A stretch of DNA of 64,000 nt from an uncultured Erythrobacter sp. (GCA_947495555.1 CANLZI010000001.1:1154861-1218860), one strand, 5' to 3'; shown: positions 38,899 through 48,939, numbered from the stretch's first letter. The notes: generated from the sequence alone by a model not told the origin. Made by a program: numbers and translations.

Positions 38899-40035
38899 CT
38901 AGCTCCCGTTCAAGCCGATATGTCGCTTCATGTGATGATCAACATTGCCAAATTCGGAATCGAAGATGGTCAAGCGTTTGAAATAGCTGCCAATGGCCAA
39001 TTCATCGGTCATGCCCATACCGCCGTGGATCTGGATCGCTTCCTGACCGACAAATTGCGCCGCCTGCCCGACCCGAACCTTGGCCGCGGACACCGCCCGC
39101 TTGCGCTCGGTTTCGGACGCATCCAGCTTTAGCGTGGCAAGATAGCTCATCGAAACCGACTGCTCACACTCTGTGAACATGTCGACCATCCGGTGTTGCA
39201 GCACCTGGAACGAGCCAATCGGCACGCCAAACTGCTTGCGTTGACGCGAATATTCGACGGTCATCTTATGTGCGACTTTCATAGCGCCGCACGCTTCTGC
39301 GCATTGCGCTGCAATCGCTTCGTCAACCACGCGTTCGATAACCGGAAGTGCAGCGCCTTCTTCCCCGATCAATGCGTCGGACGACATGGCGACATTTTCG
39401 AAATAGACTTCCGATGCGCGCCGGCCATCAACAGTGGGATAATCGCGGCACACAACGCCAGCAGCGTTCTTGTCGATGATGAATACCGAGATTCCGTCAC
39501 GATCACGTTGCTCGCCAGATGTCCGCGCGGTCAGCACCAGATGCGTCGCCCAAGGGGCTCCAACCACCACCGCCTTGTGGCCGTTCAAAACATAACCTTC
39601 GCCGTCTTTCTTGGCCGTAGTGGTCAGGTCAGCCAGATCATAGCGGCCCTGCGGTTCGGCATATGCGAAGGCAAAGATCCGAGAGCCATCGACGATCCCG
39701 CCAATGTGCTCTTCCTTCTGCGCCTGGGTGCCAGAATGTTTCAAGAAGCCGCCTGCGCAAACCACGGTCGGGACAAAGGGTTCAACCACCAGCCCTTGGC
39801 CAAATTCTTCCATCACGACCATTGCGTCGACCGCGCCGCCGCCAAAGCCGCCATCAGCTTCGGAAAATGGCATTCCCAAAATGCCTAGCTCGGCAAGCTG
39901 AGCCCAAACTTCAGGCCGCCAACCGCTTTCGCTATCCACGACGGACCGGCGCGTTTCCCAATCATATTGCTCGCGCACCAGACGCGAAAGCCCATCGCGC
40001 ACCATCGCCTGTTCTTCGGTGAAATTGAAATCCAC
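38899..40035 (-). CDS. Acyl-CoA dehydrogenase (small-subunit type)
   Basis: About 378 residues, starting with GTG. MDFNFTEEQAMVRDGLSRLV and the C-terminal QIHGGMGMTDELAIGSYFKRLTIFDSEFG are typical of PimD/FadE-like small partners, which lack the motif bearing the catalytic Glu. It lies 28 bases after a second, complete-looking acyl-CoA dehydrogenase gene. Such adjacent pairs commonly form alpha2-beta2 heterotetramers, as known for steroid-degrading FadE pairs; here that is inference. Confidence 0.88.
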   Translation of the reverse strand: MDFNFTEEQAMVRDGLSRLVREQYDWETRRSVVDSESGWRPEVWAQLAELGILGMPFSEADGGFGGGAVDAMVVMEEFGQGLVVEPFVPTVVCAGGFLKHSGTQAQKEEHIGGIVDGSRIFAFAYAEPQGRYDLADLTTTAKKDGEGYVLNGHKAVVVGAPWATHLVLTARTSGEQRDRDGISVFIIDKNAAGVVCRDYPTVDGRRASEVYFENVAMSSDALIGEEGAALPVIERVVDEAIAAQCAEACGAMKVAHKMTVEYSRQRKQFGVPIGSFQVLQHRMVDMFTECEQSVSMSYLATLKLDASETERKRAVSAAKVRVGQAAQFVGQEAIQIHGGMGMTDELAIGSYFKRLTIFDSEFGNVDHHMKRHIGLNGS

Positions 40036-40063
40036 GTGTTTCTCTCCGTGATCGCCTGCAGCC

Positions 40064-41260
40064 TTAAAGGCCGAGGATCATTTTTGTGATGATGTTGCGC
40101 TGGATCTCGTTTGATCCGCCGTAAATAGAGGTCTTACGCATGTTGAAATAGGTCGATGCAGCGTGATGCGCATGCTCGGGACCGATCGGATATTCATTCG
40201 ATCCTTCACCCGAAATGCTGGCATATTGCGGCGCCCCATAGGGGCCAACGGCCTCCAGCGTGAGCTCGGTCAGGCGCTGTTGGATTTCGGTGCCTTTGAT
40301 CTTCAGAATCGAACTTTCTGGTCCAGGCCCTTTGCCTTGTTGCTCACCTGCCAAGGTGCGCAATTCGGTGATTTCCAATGCAGCAAGATCGATCTCAAGT
40401 TGGCTTACTTTGCGCGCAAAATCGAAATCATTGATCAGCGGCTCGCCATGAAGCATTTCAGCTCCAGCAATTTCGCGCAGCTTTTCAACGCCGCGTTTGG
40501 AACGCGCCACTCCGGCAATCCCGCTGCGTTCATGCGCCAACAGGAATTTGGCATAGGTCCAGCCCTTGTTTTCCTCGCCAACCAGATTTTCCACCGGCAC
40601 GCGAACATCTGTCAGCCAAGTCTCATTGACCTCGTAACCGCCATCGATGAGCTTGATCGGGCGCACTTCAACGCCAGGTGTTTTCATATCGACCAGGATA
40701 AAGCTGATGCCCTGCTGGGGCTTCGGCGCATCGGGATCGGTGCGGCATAGGAAAAAGCCCCAATCGGCATATTGCGCCAGCGTGGTCCAAGTCTTTTGAC
40801 CATTGATCACATAATGATCGCCATCACGAACCGCGGTTGTTTTGAGCGAGGCAAGGTCCGAGCCAGCACCAGGCTCCGAATAGCCTTGGCACCACCACAC
40901 ATCACCGCTGCGGATGCCGGGCAAATGCTCAGCCTTTTGTTCGTCATTGCCGAAGGTGTAGATTACCGGACCAACCATCGAGACACCAAACGGCAGCGGC
41001 ATGAACGCATTGATCCGGGCATTTTCCTCTGACCAAATATAACGCTGCGTTGGCGTCCAATCGGTGCCACCATACTCGCTCGGCCATGCTGGAACCGACC
41101 AGCCCTTCTCGCCAAGGACCTTGTGCCAAGCGACCATATCTTCCGGTGACATATCTTCGCGCATGCCGAAGTCTGCCAATTGGGCTGGATAATTGTCGCT
41201 GATGAAAGCACGCACTTCGTCTCGAAACGCGTTTTCCTCAGCCGTGAATTCAAGGTTCAT
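40064..41260 (-). CDS. Acyl-CoA dehydrogenase (large-subunit type)
   Basis: About 398 residues from the ATG at 41260. MNLEFTAEENAFRDEVRAFI, WCQGYSEPGAGSDLASLKT and the C-terminal YGGSNEIQRNIITKMILG identify the PimC/FadE26-like large subunit. It oxidises an acyl-CoA together with ETF. It precedes the small-subunit gene in the same direction, and the two are probably one operon. Confidence 0.9.
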   Translation of the reverse strand: MNLEFTAEENAFRDEVRAFISDNYPAQLADFGMREDMSPEDMVAWHKVLGEKGWSVPAWPSEYGGTDWTPTQRYIWSEENARINAFMPLPFGVSMVGPVIYTFGNDEQKAEHLPGIRSGDVWWCQGYSEPGAGSDLASLKTTAVRDGDHYVINGQKTWTTLAQYADWGFFLCRTDPDAPKPQQGISFILVDMKTPGVEVRPIKLIDGGYEVNETWLTDVRVPVENLVGEENKGWTYAKFLLAHERSGIAGVARSKRGVEKLREIAGAEMLHGEPLINDFDFARKVSQLEIDLAALEITELRTLAGEQQGKGPGPESSILKIKGTEIQQRLTELTLEAVGPYGAPQYASISGEGSNEYPIGPEHAHHAASTYFNMRKTSIYGGSNEIQRNIITKMILGL

Positions 41261-41393
41261 GAAGAGTTCTCCGGAAAAATCCTTTTGTAGGCTTTCCGTG
41301 GCATGATTTGCCGCGCACTCAAAGCGCAAAATGGCTCATTGCGTGTTGCTTTGCCTTCGCTTCAGCGCTTCTTCGAAGCCGTGAATTGCGCGC

Positions 41394-42914
41394 TTACGAC
41401 GCAGGCGATGCCGCCATATCGCGTTGCAAAGTCCGACCTGCCAACAGATAATGCAGCGCCGCCCAAGCGTAGATACAGACGAATATCACAATCGACCATT
41501 GCAGCCCGCGCGCATCAGCCGAGGCACACGCTGCGTGGGCTTCCAATTGAATGGCACCCAATGCAGCTTTGGCCTCTGGCGCCATCGAGAGAAGCGGCTT
41601 GCATGCCTCTATCGTCAACCCGAGATCGTTTCCGCTGAAGAATACGGACTTGAGAACGGTGGACAGGATACCGATCAATGGCGGCCCAAGCCCATAGCCC
41701 AACAAGTTCACCACAAACAGCGTGATCGCAACCGCGGTTGCGCGCATCCGGCTATCGACCACACCGCCAGCAACGGCATACATTGGCCCAAGATAGAAAT
41801 AGTGCAGCGTAGCGGCGGCCATCAGCGCAGGCATTGCCAACCAGAGATTGGATTCGATGTAGCCGAAGACATAGAGCGGAACAGACACAAACAGTCCCAA
41901 TGCCGGTATTCCCACCAACGCCTTGGGGTGGCGTAGTGAAATCTTGTCAGCCAAAAAGCCGGATAGAAATACGCCGATTGCCGCCATCAGTCCCAAAATC
42001 AATCCGAACAACAAGGACGCATCTTCGATAGCAAGACCATGCGTGCGGATCAGGAACGATGTGGTGAATTGCCCAACGCCATAGCCGACAAAGGATGCCA
42101 GCATCGCTCCAAATGTGACATGCCAATAGGCTGGCTTCTTAGCCAGGACGCTCAGCGCCTCTTTGAAGCTGGCCTGCTTCAGACCCTGTAACGCGGCTGG
42201 ATCGGTGTATCCCCGCGGCGGCTCCTTAATGCTGCGCCAGACCAGCAGTGAGAGCAAAAGGCCTGGCAGACCCACCACTACAAAGGCCACGCGCCACCCC
42301 TCAACGTCAGTCCAATCCATGCTTCCAAACAGAAAGCCAAGTCCCATGGAGTTGATCCATGCACCAAATTCCGCCCCGTCCAGACCCGCCAGCTGCCCGC
42401 CGAAAACCGATGCCAGCATACTGCCGATTGGCACGCCCAAAGCGTAGACCGAAACAGCCGTGGCTCTGCGTGACGGTTTGAAATAATCGGCGATCAGTGA
42501 TTGAGCGGGCGGCGTGCAGCCAGCCTCTCCAATGCTGACGCCAACACGGAACAGAAACAGCATCAAGAACGATACGGCGAAACCGCACAGGACTGTAAAA
42601 AGGCTCCAGATCGCAACCGCAGAGGCAATGATCATCACGCGATTATATCGCTCGGCCCCTCGGGCGATCGGGATGCCGATAAAGGTGTAAAGCACCGCAA
42701 AAGCGGGACCGCCCAACAGGCCCAATTGCCAGTCTTCCAATCCAAAGCTGAGCTTGATCGGCTCGGTCAGGATGTTGATGATAGTTCGGTCAATGAAGTT
42801 GAAAATATAGACGACCAACAGCATTCCCAGGACATAGGAACGGTATCCTGCCGTGCCGAAACCTTCAGATTCCGGGAGAGTTGGAGGCGGTGCATGCGCT
42901 GCCGTTGCGGTCAT
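41394..42914 (-). CDS. MFS transporter
   Basis: About 506 residues with 12 predicted membrane segments, starting at the ATG at 42914. FIDRTIINILTEPIKLSFGL and GIPIARGAERYNRVMII are typical of the spinster-like group of MFS permeases. A large hydrophilic loop follows the fifth or sixth segment. The substrate is unknown; it could serve the acyl-CoA dehydrogenase locus downstream or the dioxygenase upstream. Confidence 0.88.
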   Translation of the reverse strand: MTATAAHAPPPTLPESEGFGTAGYRSYVLGMLLVVYIFNFIDRTIINILTEPIKLSFGLEDWQLGLLGGPAFAVLYTFIGIPIARGAERYNRVMIIASAVAIWSLFTVLCGFAVSFLMLFLFRVGVSIGEAGCTPPAQSLIADYFKPSRRATAVSVYALGVPIGSMLASVFGGQLAGLDGAEFGAWINSMGLGFLFGSMDWTDVEGWRVAFVVVGLPGLLLSLLVWRSIKEPPRGYTDPAALQGLKQASFKEALSVLAKKPAYWHVTFGAMLASFVGYGVGQFTTSFLIRTHGLAIEDASLLFGLILGLMAAIGVFLSGFLADKISLRHPKALVGIPALGLFVSVPLYVFGYIESNLWLAMPALMAAATLHYFYLGPMYAVAGGVVDSRMRATAVAITLFVVNLLGYGLGPPLIGILSTVLKSVFFSGNDLGLTIEACKPLLSMAPEAKAALGAIQLEAHAACASADARGLQWSIVIFVCIYAWAALHYLLAGRTLQRDMAASPAS

Positions 42915-43031
42915 TAATCTTCCCAGTAACTGAACTGGGGAGGACACTGGTCTATCCCGCCAGCGTTGGCAAACAGGTTCGACCGGCAAAACAAGAGTTT
43001 CCGCCCAATGTTGAAGCGTTTCGGGGGTGAA

Positions 43032-44228
43032 TTACAGCAATCTGGCTTGCGTCTCGTCGCGATGCTTCTTCAAATACCGCATGAACGGTGTGCCGCCGGT
43101 GCCGACTTCTGTATCATTGCCAGCAGAGCGCTTGCCCTGCTTATTGATGTAGGACGCCGCATATTCGAGATGCCGCGAGCGAAAATCGGCAACGGCCTGA
43201 ACATTGGCATTATACGCCTCATTGAGACCCGGCGATTGAACCTTCTGGGCGAAAGCGCGCAAAGTACTGGTCGCACGGACATCATCGATAAAGCGTCGGT
43301 GGCCTCGCGGCCGGTATTCGTGCAGCTGGTCGAGATATTCGCGCAATGGGTCTGCCGCATGGCCAACGCCCAGCAAAGCATCCATGCTGGGGACGATGGA
43401 GGACTGCGATCCGGTCTGCCCGCGAAACGCTTGGGCCGCCGAACCATAACGCTCAACCCCTTCATAGATAACGCCATTGGGCAAAGCAGGATTGTCCTTC
43501 CAACCGTGAATATAGGGGCGCACGCGCTCGAAATAGATATAGGGATCGCACCGCTCGGGCATGCGATCGAACAGCTCATTGATCTGCGACCAGATGGTTG
43601 CCGTTTGCTCCAGCTGTTCTTGGGCTGTTGCCGCATCACCACGGTCCACCGCCGCCTGAATCTCGGCGAACCGGGACAAGACACCGCCTGCACAAGCTTC
43701 AATGGCGACATGAACCAGCACGAACCAGGCTTCGTCCTGCCCAGCCAGAAAATTCTGCAGCATCTGGATATTGTCCAAACCGATGGGCTTAGCCGGATCG
43801 ATCAGCGCCCAATTGTCGAGCACATAAGAACTGTAGGTAAGCAGCGGTTGCTGACCAAGGCGATCAGCCAGCGCCACCATCGGAACCGAGAGGCAAGCTG
43901 GCAAACGGTCTGTGCAGCTCTCCTCGCCCCAGATGTAGGATTGCACCATGAAGCTGTAATGCACCGTGGCCATGCGCGCCTGCGCATCACTCAGTGACGA
44001 TGCATCAGAACAATCATCGGCACCTGGCAGATGCGCATTGAGGAAGGCTCTTATGCTCCCCGAGGGAAGTATGTTTGGCAATTGCCTTGCAACACTTGCG
44101 GCTTCTCCCCAGGCATCCGGCAGATCAATGTTCGAGGCATCGTGGCGACATAGAAAGCCGCGCTCGGCAGACATGTCGTATTGCTCCAGAGGCTTGATAC
44201 CCGGCACTGTGTTGATTGACTGCGACAT
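43032..44228 (-). CDS. Indoleamine 2,3-dioxygenase family protein
   Basis: About 398 residues from the ATG at 44228; the in-frame extension upstream is unlikely. It matches heme indoleamine dioxygenases: ACLSVPMVALADRLGQQPLL near residue 115, WFVLVHVAIEA, GHRRFIDDV, the FRSRHLEYAASYI segment with the probable heme-ligand His, and GTGGTPFMRYLKKHRDET at the C-terminus. The family opens the indole ring of tryptophan to N-formylkynurenine. Bacterial members are much less common than tryptophan 2,3-dioxygenases. It is divergent from an Lrp-type regulator. Confidence 0.88.
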   Translation of the reverse strand: MSQSINTVPGIKPLEQYDMSAERGFLCRHDASNIDLPDAWGEAASVARQLPNILPSGSIRAFLNAHLPGADDCSDASSLSDAQARMATVHYSFMVQSYIWGEESCTDRLPACLSVPMVALADRLGQQPLLTYSSYVLDNWALIDPAKPIGLDNIQMLQNFLAGQDEAWFVLVHVAIEACAGGVLSRFAEIQAAVDRGDAATAQEQLEQTATIWSQINELFDRMPERCDPYIYFERVRPYIHGWKDNPALPNGVIYEGVERYGSAAQAFRGQTGSQSSIVPSMDALLGVGHAADPLREYLDQLHEYRPRGHRRFIDDVRATSTLRAFAQKVQSPGLNEAYNANVQAVADFRSRHLEYAASYINKQGKRSAGNDTEVGTGGTPFMRYLKKHRDETQARLL

Positions 44229-44258
44229 AGTGAATTGACCCCGATCAGATAAAGCACA

Positions 44259-44264
44259 ATTATA
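44259..44264 (-). promoter_or_regulatory. Candidate -10 box of the indoleamine dioxygenase gene
   Basis: TATAAT reads on the minus strand at 44259-44264, about 31 bases before the dioxygenase start. The corresponding -35 is poor (AGGTAA at 17 bases), as expected for an activator-dependent promoter next to an Lrp-type gene. Only the -10 is convincing. Confidence 0.4.
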
Positions 44265-44298
44265 TAGCAATATAGGGCGAATTACCTTGCATAGTTGG

Positions 44299-44327
44299 TT
44301 GTCAGGGTTCTCATTTTCGCATATAAT
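44299..44327 (+). promoter_or_regulatory. Consensus promoter of the Lrp-type gene, predicted leaderless transcript
   Basis: TTGTCA (44299-44304) and TATAAT (44322-44327) are separated by exactly 17 bases. The start point would fall about 7 bases after the -10, which is the A of the gene's ATG (44334). No Shine-Dalgarno precedes the ATG. The mRNA is therefore predicted to lack a 5' leader. Confidence 0.72.
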
Positions 44328-44333
44328 TCTGAA

Positions 44334-44777
44334 ATGGACAGCATTGACCGCAAAATCTTGCACGTTCTGGAGCGCGATGGGCGAATCAGCAATGTCAATC
44401 TTGCCGCTACCATCGGTTTGTCGCCATCAGCCTGTTTGCGCAGGGTGCAAGAACTCGAAAGTGGCGGTTACATTTCTGGCTATAGGGCGGTTCTCGACCG
44501 ATCACGCATCGGCGGAGACATTGTTGTGTTTGTGATGGTCGGCCTATCAGCCCATCTGGCTAAGGACGCGCGCAACTTCGAGCGGGCGATGGAGAGCGCC
44601 GAAGAAGTGCGCGAGTGCCACAATATCACCGGTTCGGTGGAATATCTGTTGCGGGTCGAGGTGGACAGCCTGGAAAGCTACAAACACTTCCATGCTGACA
44701 CTTTGGGCGTACTGCCGCAGGTCGCCAGCATAACCTCTCATATCAGTTTGGGATCATCCAAGGATATGCGCGCCTGA
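44334..44777 (+). CDS. Lrp/AsnC family regulator
   Basis: About 147 residues from the ATG at 44334. It has the N-terminal helix-turn-helix (DSIDRKILHVLERDGRISN, LAATIGLSPSACLRRVQELE) and a C-terminal RAM ligand-binding domain (CHNITGSVEYLLRVEVDSLE). Lrp-type proteins bind amino acids, and a divergent member next to tryptophan catabolic genes would be expected to sense tryptophan or kynurenine (like KynR). The upstream ATG-like start at 44295 overlaps the promoter and was rejected. Confidence 0.92.
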   Translation: MDSIDRKILHVLERDGRISNVNLAATIGLSPSACLRRVQELESGGYISGYRAVLDRSRIGGDIVVFVMVGLSAHLAKDARNFERAMESAEEVRECHNITGSVEYLLRVEVDSLESYKHFHADTLGVLPQVASITSHISLGSSKDMRA

Positions 44778-44824
44778 CCGTCACAGGTCCAGCCTACCAG
44801 ACAGCATATTGCCCCCAATCGGGA

Positions 44825-46354
44825 CTAGGCGTCCGACCATGCCCCTATCTGTCTGAGAAAAGCGGAATGGCTTGGCAGGGATGCTGCCTTTACCCGCAAG
44901 GAGTGTGCAAGCTCTTGAATACGCGGTGCAATGTCCTTGTCCTCCACACGCGCGGTGAGCGAGTGAACCCTTTGAGGTAGGAAGTTCTGTCCGATTAAAA
45001 CCGCAGACCAAGAACCAAGCTGGAATAGATGCCCGCCATCAATCGTCAGGGCACCGTGATCTTTCCATAGGGCCATGTTCTCGGCCAATGAATCGGGCAC
45101 ATCCATTGCCGAACAATGCCGCCAAAATTCGGAATCTTCGCGCTGGGTCACCTTATAGTGTGCAATGATGAGGTCCCTCACCTGACACCATTCATTCTCG
45201 CTTTGCGTGTTGAAGCGATTTCGCAGAGCCGGATCAATCGCGCGCGAAGGTAGCAGTTCTACCAATCGTTCGAGCGCGGTCTGCACCAAGTGGATACTGG
45301 TGGATTCCAGAGGCTCAAGAAAGCCTGATGCCAGCCCCAAACCAACGACATTGCCAACCCACGGCCGCTGTCTGCGTCCTGTAGCAAAGCGCAAGACCCT
45401 CGGGCTTCCAATGGCCTCGCTGTCCAATTGGCCCAGCAACCGTTGCTCAGCCTCGTCATCATTAGAGAATGCGCTGGCGTATACGTGCCCATTGCCGACG
45501 CGATGCTGCAACGGAATTCGCCATTGCCAGCCCACTGAATGAGCGATTGCCCGTGTCGCGGGAATTATGTCATTCCCCTCTGCCTTGCTTTGAACCACCA
45601 CAGCGCGATCAGCCGGCAGCCAGCGGCTCCAATCGTCAAATGGCTCGTCCATCGCCTTGCCCAGCAAGATGCTCCTAAAGCCCGAGCAATCGATGAATAA
45701 ATCAGCACTGACTTCGCGGCCGTCTTCCAGTTTGACGGCTCGAACATGGCCCGTTTCGCCTGCCAGTTCGGCATCCACAACGATGCCTTCCGTCCGCTTT
45801 ACGCCCTGTTTTTCAGCAATTTGGCGAAGATGTTGTCCATAGGCGATAGCGTCAAAGTGATAGGCGTGCGGCAACAACTCGCTCAATGACCCCGGATTAC
45901 GCGGGTCATGTCCAAACCGATTTGAGTCAGTTGCAGCTCGCCCAAGGAATAATTCTTCCCACTTCGGGTAATCTGGCGCATCAGCCTGCTGACCCAGGCG
46001 CCACCAATGATGCATCCTGACAAGTGCGTCGAGCTCTTGGCCTACGCGCCCAAAGGCATGCAAATATCTATCGCCAATGGCACCCCAATTTTCGAATTGG
46101 ATGCCTACTTTGAAAGTGCCCTGGGTGGCGCGCAGAAATGCTGCTTCATCAACACCGCAAAACCGATTGAACTTTCTGATCGGAGGAATTGTTGCCTCCC
46201 CAACCCCGACCACACCGAGCGCTTCGCTCTCAACCAATTCAATCTCTGCAACGCGCCCCAACACCCGAGAAAGCATCGTTGCTGCCATCCATCCTGCCGA
46301 ACCGCCGCCAACGATAAGTACCTTGCGCAGGGGATGTGTGCGAGGATCAGACAC
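44825..46354 (-). CDS. Flavin-dependent tryptophan halogenase family protein
   Basis: A 509-residue protein starting with GTG, overlapping the previous gene by 8 bases. It has GGGSAGWMAATML (FAD binding), the catalytic lysine in GTFKVGIQFENW (about residue 81), and the halogenase signature WxWxIP as GWQWRIP (about residues 274-280). These enzymes use FADH2, O2 and chloride or bromide to halogenate tryptophan or other indoles through the lysine. No flavin reductase is adjacent; one is fused to the protein at 17809-18903. Confidence 0.93.
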   Translation of the reverse strand: MSDPRTHPLRKVLIVGGGSAGWMAATMLSRVLGRVAEIELVESEALGVVGVGEATIPPIRKFNRFCGVDEAAFLRATQGTFKVGIQFENWGAIGDRYLHAFGRVGQELDALVRMHHWWRLGQQADAPDYPKWEELFLGRAATDSNRFGHDPRNPGSLSELLPHAYHFDAIAYGQHLRQIAEKQGVKRTEGIVVDAELAGETGHVRAVKLEDGREVSADLFIDCSGFRSILLGKAMDEPFDDWSRWLPADRAVVVQSKAEGNDIIPATRAIAHSVGWQWRIPLQHRVGNGHVYASAFSNDDEAEQRLLGQLDSEAIGSPRVLRFATGRRQRPWVGNVVGLGLASGFLEPLESTSIHLVQTALERLVELLPSRAIDPALRNRFNTQSENEWCQVRDLIIAHYKVTQREDSEFWRHCSAMDVPDSLAENMALWKDHGALTIDGGHLFQLGSWSAVLIGQNFLPQRVHSLTARVEDKDIAPRIQELAHSLRVKAASLPSHSAFLRQIGAWSDA

Positions 46355-48143
46355 GCGCCAGGTCTCCTAATGCATCACGCAATGGCCCCAGCCAGGGCTC
46401 ATAGGCTTTCCAGGCGCCAATACCCTTGCGGTTGAGAGGTTTCCTGACCTGTTCGCTGCTCGCGGTTGCGACAGGTTCCTTCGACAAATGAAACTCCAGC
46501 ACTTGGGGCTCAAAGGGTATCGCCATCGCGGCAAACATGGCCTCACCCTGATCACCAATCGCATCGACCAACTGCTCATAGCTTTGAAGATGAATTCGAC
46601 CGGGATAGATTTGCGCTAATGTGCCTGTCTGGCGAACATAGTCAGCATAGAAATGGCCAATGTCAGCCAAGTCGCTGGCGGCTGGATGTCCGCGGGCAAA
46701 CAGGGTTTTGTAATTCGACCAGCAGCAATCCATTGCGCCGCGCCTGATGTCGATAATTCGAGCCTGGGGCACCATACGTAGGATCAGCGGCAAGTGGCGC
46801 CAGTTCATGTGCAGCTTGTCTACAAAGAATGCGGATTTGGAATTCATCCGCTCTTTCGCCCGGGCGACATACCATTGCCCCATGCTGGCCAGCGCAGGCT
46901 CGCCCAACCCAGCAATGGTCTGCTCAAGCTTGTCTTCGCCCACGTCGTTACGAACTCGGTCGACCATATGCGCAACAATCGAAAGCTCACCCAACGCCTC
47001 GATGCTGGAATGCCTGCCCAGCATCCGTTCAACCAAAGTCGAGCCTGCTCTGGGCATACCAAGTACAAAGATTGGCACCGGCTCGGATGGATCAACCGTG
47101 TGGCTGGGCGGAGTGGGGTTGCTCCCTAAAGCCTCGAGATAGCGATCAACCTGGGAAGTGATGCTTTGCGCATCGTAAGGCTGCGCAATGCGCCGCAGCC
47201 GATTGCCGGCAGCAAATTGTTCAAAGGCTTGCTCGGCGTGTCCTCGGGCATCCTCTGCGATACCCAGTGCAAAATGAAGATTGCCAGCGTGTTCTGGTTG
47301 ATCACCTCGCCGCACAAGCGCTTCACCAATTTGTGCAACGTCTTCTTGGGTCAGAGCACGCGCGTCCAGATCAGCCAAGCTCCACCAGGCCCGCCCGTGA
47401 CAAGCATCCTTTGCAATCGCGCGACGATAGGCAGCGATAGCTTCTTCGCGTTTTCCGTCAAAACGAAGACTATCGCCTAGGTTTGTGAGGGCATCGGGCG
47501 ATCCCTGATCAATCCTCACCAATTGTTCATTGGCCTTCGTTGCCCCGGCATAGTCACCGCGTTCTGTATGAATACGCGAAAGCAGATTGACCACTTCGGC
47601 ATCATCTGGCCGCCGGGCTACGATCGGTTCAATTATGCGCTGAGCATCAGACAGCCGATCCGTCAGCAACAGAGCATTGGCATAAAGGATGCGCGCCCGA
47701 AGAAATGAAGGTGCACGCGACAGGACCTGCTCTAGCAAAGGCAGAACTTTATACGCGACACCCATAGCGATGCCCGCTTCTGCCGAAAGCGTTAGCGCGG
47801 CCAGATCTTCGGGTTCTTGACGCAGATAATCCGCCAATATGCGGCTCGCCTCGCCAAATTCTTGCGCGCCCATCTGCTTCGCGGCCAGCGTAAGGCCCGG
47901 GATCTTGCCACTGTGATGGATTGCTGCAATTTCGGCCTTATGCGCCTGATCTGCTTCACCCAATTTCCGGTGAACTTTGGCCGCCAGCCTCAAAACACTC
48001 GGATCATTTGGCGATTGCCCCAGCAGCGTCTTCAGATCGGTCAGCGCACCGCGCGGGTCATTTGACAATTTGGCAAGGCAATTAGCTATGGAACCGGCTT
48101 TTCCCGTCGAAGTCGTCGCGCCAATTGTCGGTTCATTTGTCAT
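46347..48143 (-). CDS. TPR-containing sulfotransferase family protein
   Basis: A 598-residue protein. Residues about 20-320 are tetratricopeptide repeats (for example AEVVNLLSRIHTERGDYAGA, PDALTNLGDSLRFDGKREEA). Residues about 350-590 are a sulfotransferase domain, with the PAPS 5'-phosphate loop in VLGMPRAGSTLVERML and a later RIIDIRRGAMDCCWS. The repeats probably bind a protein or peptide substrate. It lies between a smaller sulfotransferase-like gene and the halogenase, so tailoring of the same molecule is plausible. Confidence 0.9.
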   Translation of the reverse strand: MTNEPTIGATTSTGKAGSIANCLAKLSNDPRGALTDLKTLLGQSPNDPSVLRLAAKVHRKLGEADQAHKAEIAAIHHSGKIPGLTLAAKQMGAQEFGEASRILADYLRQEPEDLAALTLSAEAGIAMGVAYKVLPLLEQVLSRAPSFLRARILYANALLLTDRLSDAQRIIEPIVARRPDDAEVVNLLSRIHTERGDYAGATKANEQLVRIDQGSPDALTNLGDSLRFDGKREEAIAAYRRAIAKDACHGRAWWSLADLDARALTQEDVAQIGEALVRRGDQPEHAGNLHFALGIAEDARGHAEQAFEQFAAGNRLRRIAQPYDAQSITSQVDRYLEALGSNPTPPSHTVDPSEPVPIFVLGMPRAGSTLVERMLGRHSSIEALGELSIVAHMVDRVRNDVGEDKLEQTIAGLGEPALASMGQWYVARAKERMNSKSAFFVDKLHMNWRHLPLILRMVPQARIIDIRRGAMDCCWSNYKTLFARGHPAASDLADIGHFYADYVRQTGTLAQIYPGRIHLQSYEQLVDAIGDQGEAMFAAMAIPFEPQVLEFHLSKEPVATASSEQVRKPLNRKGIGAWKAYEPWLGPLRDALGDLARV

Positions 48144-48153
48144 GCGTACTGAC

Positions 48154-48939
48154 TCAGTCGTAGCCCAAAATTGTGCGCAAGCCAGGGCATGAAAAATCCA
48201 CCAGGTCGCGCTGCTGAGCAGTCAGTTCAGAAGGTAATTCCGTGATTTTGCCCGACAGGTTCTGTTTCGCTGTCCCGCTGTGTGCAGGATCAGAGCCAAT
48301 GCGCACTCTTTCGCGCCAATCACTAGGCATGGCGAGCCCGCAAGCATCGAAAAGATCTTTGAAATAGGGCTCGGTCTGAGGATCGTCGAGCTTTCGCAGC
48401 GCAGACACAAGCTCTTCATATCTCACCAAAAACACATCCGTTCCGAGCCAGGCGACGGCGTTATGTGTAAAGGTATCTTTCAATCCGGGGTTTGTCCGAT
48501 GGATCCCGAAGATCACCATATTGATGAGCTGTTCCGCCGAGACGGGTGCGTTTTTGAGAATATCAAGCTCGCCGCTGAACTCATCCGACAGCATGAAGCG
48601 GGCTTTGGAGAGAACCCAGCTGTAAGGATCACGGACGAGCAAGATTTTCCGCGCTGGACTGGTCGTGATGGCCGAAATGTCAGAGAATGCCAGATGGCCC
48701 CAACTCAACTTGGCCGGCGGCCCGTCGAATGCATCAAGGTGGTCTCTCAAATTTCCATACTGGATAAAGTCACGCCGGTACTGCTGTTCTATTGGCACGA
48801 ACATGCGGACAATATTCCGCAGCAGATGGCTGCCACATTTGGGCACCGAGTTTAGAAACAACGGTTGGCGAAGAGCCTGCTGCTCAAAGGCGCGAGTTTG
48901 CTCGTCCAGATCGTCAGGCTTGAGGTGAATGGTCTGCAT
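48154..48939 (-). CDS. Sulfotransferase-like protein
   Basis: About 261 residues from the ATG at 48939 (an in-frame TTG lies 9 bases upstream). PLFLNSVPKCGSHLLRNIV resembles the PAPS-binding loop of sulfotransferases, and ARKILLVRDPYSWVLSKARF is the 3'-phosphate segment. It is the first gene of the three-gene unit ending in the halogenase. The acceptor is unknown. Confidence 0.8.
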   Translation of the reverse strand: MQTIHLKPDDLDEQTRAFEQQALRQPLFLNSVPKCGSHLLRNIVRMFVPIEQQYRRDFIQYGNLRDHLDAFDGPPAKLSWGHLAFSDISAITTSPARKILLVRDPYSWVLSKARFMLSDEFSGELDILKNAPVSAEQLINMVIFGIHRTNPGLKDTFTHNAVAWLGTDVFLVRYEELVSALRKLDDPQTEPYFKDLFDACGLAMPSDWRERVRIGSDPAHSGTAKQNLSGKITELPSELTAQQRDLVDFSCPGLRTILGYD

